This document shows, in pieces, positions 22,380 through 34,670 of a stretch of 64,000 nucleotides of DNA. Source of the DNA: Owenia fusiformis (lineage: Eukaryota > Annelida > Polychaeta > Sabellida > Oweniidae); assembly GCA_903813345.2 (NCBI GenBank), contig CAIIXF020000005.1, positions 21,329,375 through 21,393,374 of the forward strand, written 5' to 3'. Every line of letters starts with the position of its first letter. Position 1 is the stretch's first letter. The position numbers and the translations under genes are program-made. The notes under the pieces are model-generated. The model saw only the letters and a list, made by a program, of their open reading frames with translations, did not search any database and was not told where the DNA came from.

Positions 22380-24530
22380 CTTGTATTTGCGAATACAGCT
22401 CAGCTATCGGCTACTTGATTACTATTTTATGACTCAATATGAATTACTCAAATGCGATTAGGTAGTTACCAGTTTCCCCACCAGGTGGCTGATTCAGGGG
22501 AAATAACATGGCAGGGTATTACAAAATTCCCTTAAACTTGAATATTCACCAGTTTTAGTGGTTCACTTTTCATTTTACCCTTATGTATCTGATAGTTATA
22601 CAAATTAAAATATGTCCAGTAACACAGGCTGGTATCGAAAAATTTGTCCGCTGTGACGGAGCGTGCTATTTTGCATAGAAACACCAGGAGATCCACACAA
22701 CTAATTTTTTTACTCATATTTTTCACTATATCAAAGAAAATTACCTACTCCATGCAATGGATATATCATTTGCAGGTAACTTCTGTTTGAAGTCCAACAA
22801 CGCTAAGAGTAAAAGCTATTGAAAACAGCGCTGGAGTATCGTACTCCAAAATGTACCATTTCTTTATAGGGATAGTATAGGGTCTTTGCATTTTGTAGTG
22901 CCTACTTTCGTTCCAAAAGGTAAGTGGAGTGTATCTTGAAATACGAAAATGCAAAATTAGATTTTAAGATTGTTTTTTATTTGAATAAGAGTTAGGGTTA
23001 TCTGATGCAACTACAATAAAACATGTGTACAGTGAACAAATATGGAAACCCAAAAATGTGTTCCCAGTTGGTACATGTTCACTCCATAGAGGCATTTTCA
23101 TACAGAAGTCAGAGGAATATGTGATAAGAAGAGGTGTTCACTAGAGAAAGATGTTCATTGATGCATGTTTTACCGTGCAGCACGTTTACCAAGATTTTTT
23201 TTAAATATTTTTAGACTATGCAAAACAATGAGGTATGAATTTCAAATAATTACAAATTTAAATCTGCATTGGGATCATCTTATACAGTACAGTAATATTA
23301 TATGGTGATATAATACAGTACAGTAATATTATATGGTAAAAGGTTGTACATCTGTGGGAATACAGGATGTCTGTGAGCTTTTTCAAATAAATTCATATTA
23401 GCCCTATTTACACTACACGTGACATTCCAAGACGTATTAGAAATATTATTTTGAGTTTACACCATGTAGTACTACGGCCAAGGCGATTTGTGTCCAAAAC
23501 ACCTAGATTCAATTTGACTTTAGATTCTTGTAGGGGACCCCAAGGCATGTAAAAAAAGTTTGAGAACCCTTGCAAAGCAGGCTCAAAAGTGCTGAGTTAG
23601 CAAATTTTATTATTTTTGAGTCGGAATTTGACCATATGCTTGAAACTATTTAATATCTCATTTCAGGATAATGCAATTATAATGAAACATTGTCAATATA
23701 TCAATAAGGCATGTATGAAGAATTCCTGAAAGTTTGGGTCTTAACCAACAATATTTGGTCAAGATATGGGATAATTTGTCCCTAAAAATACATAATTTCT
23801 CTTCAAAATTTCTTAATCAGTCGATAGTTAATCAGTCGTTTAAAAAACAGTAAGGGCCTATGGGGTATAAAACCTGATTTAAAACTTCACTGATGATGTT
23901 AGCAAATATTTCTTGAGTAAGTTTCAATAAAAAGTACAAGTATCTATTTTTCTGATTTTTCTCTTTACCTTCCCCTAAAAATTCAAGAAAGGGGGCGTGG
24001 CACATAACACTTCAGTTGTTGAACTTGTTGCTAGGGTCAAGTAGAAAATGTGTATCATGGTAGCAAAAAGTGTTATTCTAAATAAATCTTAACACTATAT
24101 GTGACATCATGATATGCTAAACATATTCATTATCTACCATTTTATATTTTTTACAGCTTATCATTGCCATACCCCATAAAACTGTTTAGGGTATATGTGG
24201 TCAGCAATAGGATATACATGTATGTGTACTTATAACATTTTTCAAAATTGTATTTCAGATGCCATTCTATCCTAATGTTGTTCATGTAGTTATGGTATGT
24301 TAAGAATGAATTATGATGATAATATGTTATATTACACTCCCCATCATAAGTTTTGTAACTGGAAGTCCCCCTTTGAATCACTTATTAAAGCTTGTCATGC
24401 TGTTTGGCAATTTTAAACAAGACATCAAGCTTTTGGAATAAAGCAATAAGGAACAAAATCAAGGTTCAAACATTGACAGACCTTAATATGTAATCAGTTG
24501 TCAACCTTATGGAGGGGGTGTATAAGTATT
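22380..24530 (+). repeat. Left arm of giant intronic inverted repeat
   Basis: Pairs with 27100-28840. The inner block 23470-24530 matches 27100-28175 in reverse through GGGACCCCAAGGCATGTAAA, CCCTAAAAATTCAAGAAAGG, AATATTCATTATCTA and CATCATAAGTTT words. The outer block 22620-22880 matches 28390-28655 (GGCTGGTATCGAAAAATTTG, TCCATGCAATGGATATATCA). The extreme ends (ATCGGCTACT near 22410) also correspond. A small pogo-like MITE breaks this arm. Confidence 0.85.
22990..23175 (+). mobile_element. Small pogo-like MITE
   Basis: Starts near TACAATAAAACATGTGTACA and ends near GATGCATGTTTTACCGTG, with 'GTGAACA/TGTTCA' subterminal words like the pogo-type elements at 16-20 kb. The right intron arm has no counterpart. 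Borders are approximate. Confidence 0.5.
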
Positions 24531-24689
24531 ATATGTGTCATAAATTGTTTAGTTGTAGAAACCTGAAGCCAAAGGAAATAATAGTGCTTTACATTCTCTC
24601 AAAGACAGTGATCAATTCTGTGGCACTCATTTTGTTGACATTACTTATATGATATGTGACATTACGCGAGTTTGGTCTTAAGGCCATCA

Positions 24690-25090
24690 TATTCCAATGG
24701 TGCAGAATCCCAGTCGCCCCATCAAGTCCCACCATGCCATATCGAGTCCCACAATGTCCCAAGAGACCTATAACTTTGCCCCATGGAGTCTCATCGAGTC
24801 CCTCCATATCCCACAAAGTCCCACGGAAATGATGTAATTAAGTTTAGAAGGTAATGTCAAGGTCATTTTGATTTCAAGTTAGCTAACACATCCCATGATC
24901 AAAAGTCCCACGCTGCCCAATGGAAAGAATGAACAGGTTCATTCTCAGTGGGACTTCGCTCAATGGGGCTTCATGGGGTAAATCCCAAGGAGTTCCATCG
25001 GGCAAAGCTCAATGAAGTCCAACGGATTTCCATGAGGTCCCACCCAATGTTAAATCAATGGAGGTCCCACCATGCCGTATTGGTGTATGT
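24690..25090. repeat. Degenerate GTCCCA/TGGGAC cluster
   Basis: The words CAAGTCCCACCATG, CGAGTCCCACAATG and TCGAGTCCCTCCAT recur at about 20-30 base spacing. After 24940 the inverse orientation appears (CAGTGGGACTTCGC, ATGGGGCTTCATGG). Together they form a loose dyad in the spacer of the intronic inverted repeat. Confidence 0.5.
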
Positions 25091-25579
25091 TAGGCTTTAG
25101 CGAAGTAACTTCCTTTGTTTACATTCATCAAATCGTTAAAGAGGAAAAGTTGTCAAAACTTTGTAAGAGCCTGATTATTTGGACCGATTTCACTTGTCTG
25201 CTACGGATATTTTAGTTTTACACAAACTGAGCTGGCCAGTGCCATTCATAATATCTTCAAATAATTTTTTTTCTCCTGCATTCAATTCATGACCACATGT
25301 TACTCCAGAATCCATAGGATCTTCGGGGATGAGCCGAATGGTCACTTGGTCTTAGATTGAATGTCTTTAACTGGTGAATAGGTTTATTATGAAGGGGTTT
25401 CCATGATAACATATGGTCTTGGAAAAACAGATTCCAAAAGTCAATGGGAGTGACAAAACGTAAGTAAGCTTAATAACTGAGTGTGGATTGGTTGATCCCA
25501 AGATATTATCAGTCAGTAGCTTATTACGTACTATAACAGTTAGCAGGGAACAAAAACTGGAACTTACTGTTACGCCGTA

Positions 25580-26125
25580 ATCACGATACAAAAATATGTC
25601 ATATTCCGCAATGAATATGGCATATTCACTTGCGGTGTATGACAGATTCACCTGCGGTATATGGCATACACACTAACCAATGAGAATGTGATATGGAAGT
25701 ATGCAATTGTCAATTGCTTAGATTGAACGAGCAAGTTAAACATTATAAATTATTATAATGATTACTGAATCAACAGTACTGTGTATCAAATATATTAACT
25801 TAGCAGAAGTATCAGTCACCAATCTTGTGCAATAAACTTACTCAATCAATCCTGGATTGATACATTATTACTAGACGCACTAACTATATTGGTAATCCAG
25901 TGTAGTTTTACATTTAGAGTCGATTCTCGCAACCAATTCACCTGCGGTATATGGCATATTCCGCAAGTGAGTATGACATATTCCGCAGGTGAGTATGGGG
26001 TATTCACTGATATCAATGTATCGCATATTCACTGCGGAATATCACATACTCACCTGCAGAATATGCCATTCACCCATATCACAAATACTGCGCAACCATG
26101 AATGTATGCCATATACCGCGTAACA
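25580..26125. repeat. CCGCA/TGCGG dyad cluster
   Basis: CATATTCCGCAGGTGAGTATG and its inverse-type TCACCTGCGGTATATGGCAT alternate, roughly nine modules in two groups (25600-25670 and 25935-26125). Many pairs can fold. No coding potential. Confidence 0.6.
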
Positions 26126-27099
26126 CTTACTGTCGATCATGCTGCTCCAGGAATAATGAGTCATCTGTACAAAGCATAATCAAGGTGGTAGAAGCAAATG
26201 AGAACCCATTTACATTGAAAATTCTGATAATTAACCATCTTGATTCTCAAGGTTTCAATTGCTCCAACTGTATAATAACATGGAAGTCGAAGATGATAAT
26301 AAGCTCCATTAAATACTTACTATGGAGGTGATGACTTATGACATCAGAAAGAGTTTATCATAAATATCAAGAATACTTGACTGGTTGAAAGAGATGCCAA
26401 AAGATAAAGTGAAAGTGAAATTGATTCCAATATTGAGATTTTAAAAATCTATTTCTCTGTTTTGGTGCATAAATACAAAGGAGGGCTTCTTAACCTTTCT
26501 ATCTACAGCCAGGGATACAATTGTTTCCTGTACAAAGTACAATCAATTCCCTTGATATTATGTGAAGTATCGGGTGCTAGACTAGCATTGAAACATTATC
26601 TCCAATTCCTTAGGGACAATAGGGGCGTAGCAAGCTTTGTTTCAGTGGGGGTTTGATCGCCAAAATTTTTCGGTTTTCAGTCAGGTTGATGCAACTGTGG
26701 CATAAAAAAGCAAAAAATTAAGATCTTTCTTGAATTTTACAAATCTTGATTCAACTTCCTTCAAAATAGGGCTAAAAGCTTAAAAAGCATTTTAAAACTC
26801 TTCTATCTCATGGTTATATTCTTATTGGTTATGGGGGGGGGGGGTGCAATCCCTGCCTAAGCCTATGGACAAGATGTATTATTTTGACATAAGCAAAACA
26901 TACACATATTGTTATGTTCTGCAGACTACAACTAAACAGTTTATGACATATATACAATACGAAGTGTGCAAACTGCAACCAGGCTCTGAGAAACCCTGGG
27001 TCTTAATCATTTGGTGTTACAATTTGTTATTATATAGCTAATTATTTTCAGCAACAATAGGAGTCTTGTTGCAGTTTACATGGACCCTATACTATAAAG

Positions 27100-28840
27100 C
27101 ATGTACACCACCTCCATAAGTTTGGCAACTGGAAGTTATTATATGATAGCATATCAAAGTCTGTCAATGTTTAAACCTTGATTATGTTCCTTATATTTCA
27201 GATATTTCGATTTCATATGCCAAAAATAAACAGGCTTTAATAAGTGATTCAAAGAGGTTTGAGTTTCCAAACTTATGATGGGAAGTGCTATCATTCATAA
27301 ACATAAACTATAACTACATGAACAACATTAGGAAAGAATGGCACCCGAAATACAGTTTTGAAAAATGTTATGAGCACACATACATGTATTTCCAATTGCT
27401 GACCACACATACCCTAAATGATTTTATGGTTTATGGCAATGATAAGCTTTAAAAATATAAAATGATAGATAATGAATATGTTTAGCATATTATGATGTCA
27501 CATATAGTGTTAAGATTTATTTAGAATAACACTTTTTGCTATAATGATACATATTTTCTATTTGACCCTAGCAAAAAGTTCAACAACTGAAGTGTAAGGT
27601 GCCACGCCCCCTTTCTTGAATTTTTAGGGGAAGGTAAAGAGAAAAATCAGAAAAAATAGATGCATGCACTTTTTATTGAAACTTATGCAAGAAATATTTG
27701 CTAACATCATCAGTGAAGTTTTTAATCAGGTTTTATACACCATAGGCCCTTACTGATTTTTAAATAACTGATTAACTATCGACTGATTAAATGTTTTCTA
27801 TGAATAAAAAAGTAATAAAAAAAGAAAAAAAAGACATTTTGAGGAGAAATTATGTACTTTTAGGGACAAATTATCCCACATCTCTACCAAATTTTGTTGG
27901 ATAAGACCCAAACTTTCAGGAATTCTTCATACATGCCTTATTGATATACTAACAACAATGTTTCATTACAATTGCATCATCCTCAAATGAGATATTAAAT
28001 AGTTTCAAGCATATGGTCAAACTCCGACTCAAAAATGATAAAATATGCTGACTCAGCACTTTTGAGCCTGCTTTGCAAGGGTTCACAATCTTTTTTTACA
28101 TGCCTTGGGGTCCCCTACAAGAATCAAATTGAATCTAGGTGTTTTGGACACAAATCGCCTTGGCCGAAGTACTAATGTTGATTTATGTTGATTTCAGTAC
28201 AAACTTCAGAAAAATGAGTGGTCGTTTTTATATCTCAGATTTACATTACCCAAGATCTCTCAGACTACTTGTCATATATCTTGGAAAGTGATTTGAGACG
28301 TTCTCTCCTCTAAGGGTACTTTAAAAGATATAATTTGAATCTTAAATTCTTAACGTAGTTCACAGTTAAAACTGCTCTGTCACTATATTGTACCATTAAA
28401 AAGAAATAAAAGAAATGGTACATTTTTGAGTATGATACTCCGGCGCCGTTTTCAATAGGTTTTACTCTAAGCATTGTTGGACTTCAAACAGAATTTTAAG
28501 TTACCCGCGAATGATATATCCATTGCATGGAGTAAGTAATTTTTGTATACCGAAACATATGAGTAAACTAAAAAACAAATTGTATGGGTTTCTTAGTGTT
28601 TCTATGCAAAATAGCACGCTCCGTCACAGCGGACAAATTTTTCGATACCAGCCCAACACGAGAAAAGATATTTCAATTTATTTGATTTTACAACATGGGG
28701 TCTATGGGGAATCTCCCCAACCTAGAAGTAACATTTTCAAAGAAAATCAAATTTTCAAAGTTGATAAATTTCAAAGTTTTTTCGAGTAAGTAAGTCCAGT
28801 AGCCGATATCCAAAAGTTGCATTTGAGAATACAAACTTAG
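27100..28840 (-). repeat. Right arm of giant intronic inverted repeat
   Basis: Reverse-complement counterpart of 22380-24530. It lacks the MITE and differs by small indels such as the A-rich stretch at 27805-27835. It ends about 30 bases before the splice acceptor. Confidence 0.85.
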
Positions 28841-28871
28841 TGATTTACACAAAATCAACTTGTTATTTCAG

Positions 28872-29024
28872 ATGGAAGGGAAGCAGCTAAGTCGTAGTCT
28901 ATCCCTCGGAGGTCACAAAGCTCCAGTTGTCTGTGTAGACTGGGCTTCTGCTATAGACTGTAGGACCTGCCTTACTGGTTCTATGGATGGCAAAGTGAGG
29001 GCATCAACTCTGCTAAGACAATAG
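28872..29024 (+). CDS. WD40-repeat protein, last exon
   Basis: Acceptor TGTTATTTCAG, then 50 codons and TAG at 29022-29024. It reads [40 protein letters not shown] and [10 protein letters not shown]. '[12 protein letters not shown]...[11 protein letters not shown]' is a WD40 repeat (GH dipeptide, then the aspartate-containing turn before the final strand). The ATG at 28872 is not a start: the exon is phase 0 and continues the frame of 22089-22178. It is the C-terminus because a stop follows and no further donor precedes it. The family may be WDR91-like; that is a recollection, not a search. Confidence 0.8.
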   Translation: MEGKQLSRSLSLGGHKAPVVCVDWASAIDCRTCLTGSMDGKVRASTLLRQ

Positions 29025-29480
29025 CACTATGCAGTTGAACAATAATACTGACAAGTTCAACAATAGCACTCTCTTGAATTGATTGACAATAACGCCTGTC
29101 TAGTTGGTCAATAGCACTGTTTAGTTTGACAGTTGCACTCTGTCCTTAGCAGGAACATTCTGTAGTACTCGAGCAAATACTTGGCCAAAATACAGTACTT
29201 GAACTAGAAAAGTTCTATAAAGCACTTCCAGCAGGTTTAGGTTAAAAGGTACTCCTTCTGTGCTTTCTCCAACTGGCGAAACACAAAATAATATTGCAAT
29301 AATGTAGAATTGTGAGCATCATTGTGTCACTGAATGAACTGTGCTGAAGGCAATGTAATTTACACAAGGCAAGTATATCAAATGTACTGTAGTTAAAACT
29401 GTATAATATTGCAAATCTAGAGCTAGAAATTATTTTATTAATATTTAATGTTTACCAATAAATCCAATGGTAACAACTAC
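29025..29480 (+). other. Likely 3' UTR of the WD40 gene
   Basis: AT-rich, with the phrase CAATAGCACT three times soon after the stop. An AATAAA polyadenylation hexamer at 29457-29462 would put the transcript end near 29480. Confidence 0.55.
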
Positions 29481-29618
29481 TGTACTTTGTACCATATTCA
29501 TTGTCTTTTATAAAAGCTTAAACTACACTTAGTTAGCAACACAATAGAATGAACTGTGTTTTATTTTTAAGAATACCCAGCTATAACAAAGAGGAGTGCA
29601 TTATTTTTCTACTGTTTT

Positions 29619-30643
29619 TATGTCACCACCAAAAGTGGTGACATATTGTTATGGTCTCCGTTTTTTTTGTGACGGAGGTTGGTGGTTGGAGGTTGGCGTC
29701 CGGCGTCCGGCGTCTGTAACAATTTCTTACAACTTCCTATAACTTTACAAATACTGTTTAGACTGACTTCAATTTTTTTCTAAATCATCTACATGTTCTC
29801 AGAAGTTCAAATCTGACTTTAGATTTGACATTTGACCTTCAATGACCTTCTCAAGGTCAAAAAGGTCTTTTTTCAACTTGCTTCACATTGACTAAATTTT
29901 TTTCAAAATCATCTACATGTTCTCAGAAATTCAAATCTGACTTTAGATTTGACTTTAGATTTGACATTTGACCTTCAAATCTGACTTTAGATTTGACATT
30001 CGACCTTCAATGACCTTCTCAAGGTCAAAAAGGTCTGTTTTCAACTTGCTTCAAATTGACTAAATTTTTTTTTCAAAATCATCTACGTGTTCTCAGAAAT
30101 TCAAATCTGACTTTAGATTTGACTTAAGATTTGACATTTGACCTTCAATGACCTTCTCAAAGTCAAAAAAGGTCAAAAAGGTCTTTTTTCAACTTACTTC
30201 AAATTGACTAAAAAAAATTTTCAAAATCATCTACATGTTCTCAGAAATTCAAATCTGACTTTAGATTTGACATTTGACCTTCAATGACCTTCTCAATGTC
30301 AAAAAAGGTCAAAAAGGTATTTTTTCATCTTGCTTCAAATTGACTAAATTTTTTTTTCAAAATCATCTACATGTTCTCAGAAATTCAAATATGACTTTAG
30401 ATTTGACATTTTACCTTCAATGACCTTCTCAAGGTCAAAAAGGTCTTTTTTCAACTTGCTTCAAATTGACTAATTTTTTTTTTCAAAATCATCTACATGT
30501 TCTCAGAAATTCAAATCTGACTCTAGATTTGACATTTCACCTTTAATGACCTTCTCAAGGTCAAAAAAGGTCAAAAAGGTCTGTTTTCAACTTGCTTCAA
30601 ATTGACCTTTAGGTGGTGACATTTTGTCATGTTAATGCCTTGT
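29619..30643 (+). mobile_element. Helentron-like VNTR element, family C, copy 1 (1,025 bp)
   Basis: The 5' end TATGTCACCACC folds as ATGTCACCAC-5 nt-GTGGTGACAT. The same GTGGTGACAT recurs just inside the 3' end (about 30613-30622), followed by GACATTTTGTC (small hairpin) and the tail TTAATGCCTTGT. A run of GGCGTCCGGCGTC follows the 5' hairpin. The core has six to seven units of about 125-140 bp built from CAATGACCTTCTCAAGGTCA and ATCATCTACATGTTCTCAGA. No ORF. The second copy is at 59451-60626. Confidence 0.8.
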
Positions 30644-30649
30644 TTAAGA

Positions 30650-31165
30650 ATGTACACTTGGCATTAGCTATCCAAAACCAGTGTGGCACAAAAGATGATT
30701 GACTGGCTCATGCAGTCCACTAAAGACTAACTAATTATACCCTATTCACTCTTTCAATAGTTGAAAAGTAAACACAAAAGAAACAAACTTAAAACTATAT
30801 ATGCCCTGTTAAATGCAGTGCACTGAAGCTAAACTAAAAATACCCACTCACTTCTTACTACACTTACCTCGTAGACAATGCAAAAGATATCAATTTTTCC
30901 TAAAATTGGATCATCGTGCCGCGGTATCCAAACTGAGTGCATACTATGCATGCAATTTGTAACACTGACAAACTGCGCGCATATAAACATTGCATCATAC
31001 AAGTGTTTTCAAATGTCATTTTAAGACATTAATTCTGCATTGTGTAAAGTTTATCATCATATTGTAAAAGCGTTTTATCCTCATAAATAAATAAAAGAAA
31101 TAAAAAATACATCACTAACATTTGCAATTATTACTTTATATCCCTTCAAACAGTGTTTAGTCCAA
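30650..31165. other. Unassigned spacer
   Basis: AT-rich, nothing recognised. Confidence 0.4.
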
Positions 31166-31174
31166 CTTACCCCC

Positions 31175-31719
31175 CTATCACACCAAACTAGTTCGTACCC
31201 GTTCTTGGCAGTCCTACGAAATCAATCTGGCTGCGGTCGGGATATATGTCTAAAATACTTAGCTACTTCGTTCATAAACAGTCTTCAATACGTCCATCTC
31301 ATTCGCAGTTCGTAGGTCGTACCACGTCGGTGTGCAACGTAGTATAAACCGTCCCTTAGTCTAGAAGGTCATCATGACCTGATTACAGAACGGTATGGTC
31401 GCCATCGAATTTTGAATCGATTCAAAATTCTAAATCACATTACCCGTCCGGTAAAGTCCATGAAGTTCGTAAACAGACCGTAGAACGTTGTAACTACGTT
31501 CATTCAGTTCGCACACAGTTTAAAACCGATTCGGCAACGTTTTGACGATCACCAGTAAATTTTGAGCATGTTCTGGAGGACCTACTCGTTCTAGTAGTTT
31601 CATGAAGTTTGTAAACAGATCCCAAACGGTTCTTAGTTGGTTCTTAGTACGTCAAATCCGTTCGTGCACAGTTTAAGTCCACTTTCGAGGACGTAGTGAG
31701 AACTAGTTTGGTGTGATAG
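31175..31719. mobile_element. TIR element with 20-bp perfect ends (545 bp)
   Basis: Left CTATCACACCAAACTAGTTC is repeated inverted at the right end without mismatch. A looser TTACCC extends each end outwards (31167 and 31727). The interior is unusually rich in CpG and GTTCGTA words for this window. No clear target duplication and no ORF, so the superfamily is open. Confidence 0.7.
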
Positions 31720-31734
31720 TAGGGTAATATGATT

Positions 31735-32942
31735 TTTTAACGTATTTACTTGTGTGGACAATGTAGGGATGCAATATTACATTGTTGACAATTGAATCTT
31801 GTTACTAGTACAAACATCTTGATAAAATAACACTGATGATACAACAACAATAACTTGATACAACAACAATAACTTGATACAACAACAAGAAGCTGTTAAA
31901 ACAACACTGCTGCCTTTGACAGGACAATAAAAGAACTAATAAAATAACACATTTTCTTGTTAAAACAACAGTATTGTTGTAGCCAGAATGTTTCGGGTCA
32001 AGAGACCAACTACGAAAGAAAGTTATCAAAAGGATTAATGCAAATGCCTTTTATATGAACAAAGTGTCAACTACATGTACGGGAGAGTTTCCTGCCCCTG
32101 CGATCTTATTTGTCCATTTAGAATAAGATAAACCATGTAACCAGGTCCATGTATTCCATTCTGACAGAATTTCACATTCAATTTCAAATTAAGTTTATTA
32201 TGTTCGAAATCCCGAATGTCTCCGGGAGAATCTCTTTTCGAAATTACAATGTCAGATAGATACAAAATAATATTGATATAACTGAAGACACTTAATTTGG
32301 CTCCCGTTTTAATTAGACGGATTGACGGAGTCAGAAAATCCGCCAAATTAAAATCCGTCAAATTTCAGTTTGGAATTTTTGTCAAATGCACTTTAGAAAT
32401 TAATCTTCTGGGGCCCCTTTTCCTGTCAACTGAGCATGTCATCAACATGTCATACATTATTCCAAAAGAAATACAGAAAATATCTTAGTAAATACCCGTC
32501 CTAATGACATAAACCATGGGCTTTCAAGAGAATCTTTTGATAGCCCATGCATAAACATAGACAAAAATTAAACTTCAGTCCTGATTCCGCCACATTAAAT
32601 AGCCGCCAATATTTGAAATTGAGCAAATTCGTCAAATTAAGTAGCGTCAAAATAAGTGTATCTAAAGTATCTGTAAGGGGGGTGGCTCAAGGCATAAAGA
32701 TTACCGGGAGATACAAACTGGAGAAATAGATGAGATGATGAATATGTATTGTATGTTTTCCAGTTTGAATTATGATATTTGTTATTGGTCCTGACCTAAT
32801 ATGATTAGGGACCACCAATATGTATGTGACAGTTTTGAAGTTCAAAAGACGGGTAAAATTGGTTAAAGTAAATTGTATATGATTAATCAGATTCAGAGAT
32901 ACACAACTAAAATAACGAGGAATTAAAAATAGCCTATAGACC
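31735..32942. other. Unassigned region with short repeats
   Basis: An 18-base phrase ACTTGATACAACAACAAT is repeated three times at 31833-31890. A short stem CATGGGCTTTC...GATAGCCCATG lies at 32516-32558. Phrases such as CGTCAAATTAAGTAGCGTCA recur loosely at 32330-32660. No coding exon could be supported. Confidence 0.4.
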
Positions 32943-33154
32943 CAGGCCCGTAGCCAGGATTTGCCAAGGGGGGGGGGCGGGGGTTCAAAAATGTCCAGGG
33001 GGGGTTCACATTTGACAATTTTGGCCCAAATATGGCTAAAATCACTTGAGAAGTGCTCAAAATGGTGAAAAATTGCATGATTTTGATAGAATTTTTGGCC
33101 AGGGGGGGGGGGGGGTTCGCGCGAACCCTGCGAACCCCCCTGGCTACGGGCCTG
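32943..33154. mobile_element. hAT-like MITE (212 bp)
   Basis: Ends CAGGCCCGTAGCCAGG and its near-inverse CCTGGCTACGGGCCTG. The flanks AGACC and AAACC could be a 5-bp duplication with one mismatch. G-runs and GGTTCGCGCGAACC inside. CAGGCCCGTAGCCAGG ends are widespread in animal hAT-type MITEs. Confidence 0.75.
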
Positions 33155-33840
33155 AAACCATGTAGACTGCATTTACTGCAATCATGGACTCTCTTGAAAG
33201 CCCATACTGTAATCAAGGTAATTTTGGGATATCCCGTCTTTGAAGAAGCAAAAACGCAATCAAACAGTTAATTAGTTATTGTGTGATCTAGATCAAAGAA
33301 ACAGATTGATACAGATCAAAGAAATCAATTCCAAGATCATTATTACTATGTATTTAGTTCGTTGTATTTTTGAAAAGGGATACAAGAAAACTATGTATTA
33401 ATATATCAAGGGCAGGATGCTACTGAATCTGATAGTTAAAGCGTATGCTAGTATGAGGGGCGACATTTAAAGTAAAGCATTGTTTTAAATCCTGGGAAAA
33501 TGCACTCCCCCATTTTGCAAATATTACATGTGATTCCAATGAACCCTGAAATTTGTTTTTGTTTTCGTGAGCAATCAACAAATATGTTTATGAAAATCTT
33601 GTGAGTACAGACATATGATTCTCATTCTGTCTCAGCTTAGTGTTGATTAGATTTTATCCCCTCTCTTCCGACGTCTGTGTCTCCCTCATTTTTACCCTAT
33701 ATTCAGTTTCTTTTTAAACCTTTACAAATAATCGTTCCCATATATAAATCAGTAGTTGTTTATGACAAGATTATGTTTATAGATTATCAAAAATTAAGGT
33801 AGCGTATTCTGTAATTTCAACTATATATTAGCCCCCATCC
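33155..33840. other. Unassigned spacer
   Basis: No gene or repeat recognised. Confidence 0.4.
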
Positions 33841-34110
33841 CCTTCGCCGACAGTAATGTATTGTTTAAAATAATACTGCATCCACCGGCCAATTATTCTT
33901 TTACCATTTTGAGCAGTTTTCGTGTGATTTTTGAACAAATATCAAATGTGACCCCACCCCTGGAATAAGTTAGCCTCCTTCGCCGACAGAGATGTCTAGT
34001 TTAAAATAATACTGCATCCCCTGGCCAATAATTCTTTCACCATTTTAAGCAGTTTTCGTGTAATTTTTGAGCAAATATCAAATGTGACCTCACCCCTGGA
34101 ATAATTCAAA
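33841..34110. repeat. Tandem duplication, ~136 bp unit
   Basis: CTTCGCCGACAG starts at about 33842 and 33978. Both units continue through TAAAATAATACTGCATCC, AGCAGTTTTCGTGT and AAATATCAAATGTGACC with a few changes. Confidence 0.85.
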
Positions 34111-34429
34111 AGTCATCCCCTTAGCAAATGCTGGATTCGGCCCTGGTACTTGTCAATGCGAAATAATGGGTGTTGATTAGTGGAAATACCCATTTAAACA
34201 GACCCTCTTAATTTATAACAAGTTAACAATTAAGAAGCCATGTTGCGATGTACTTTTCGTGACTCAAGTCGGATATAAAGTGAAAACATACTCTTTTTGA
34301 TTTGATATCCCGTACGAAATATTAACATGTGTGGTAAATTATTTTTAAATTTAAATGTTTCCATATATAGCGCAAAATCTCATATGGCAATTTAATAACG
34401 ACTAATTTTGTCTTGTGTTTAACCATAGC

Positions 34430-34556
34430 GTGCTTAGAGATTTCTAGACTCTAGTCACGCTCTGTCCACGCCAGCTCTAAGCACGCCTAGAAATCTCTAG
34501 ATACACGGAGTTCCTAGACCGACTAAGCACGTCTAGAAATTACTAGAAATTCCACA
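34430..34556. repeat. TCTAGA-rich dyad cluster
   Basis: TTAGAGATTTCTAGACTCTAG, CCTAGAAATCTCTAGA and GTCTAGAAATTACTAG lie in tandem or inverted order around the word TAAGCACG. No gene. Confidence 0.5.
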
Positions 34557-34670
34557 TTTAATGCAGTGTATGGTATGGTACATTGACATAATCATTGACC
34601 TTGTTATGTTGCTGATAATTGTAAATTGTATGTACAGGGTGAGCCCTAACAACACAACACAACACAACAC

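Larger units (their letters stand above)
22179..28871 (+). other. Intron (6,693 bp) of the WD40 gene
   Basis: Donor GTGAGTTCAC at 22179; acceptor TGTTATTTCAG ending 28871. Nearly all of it is a giant inverted repeat with a 2.6 kb spacer (separate entries). No internal ORF is convincing. Confidence 0.75.

Noticed and set aside
32071-32361. 96-aa minus-strand ORF
   Set aside because: No domain, no splice or start context, AT-rich spacer.
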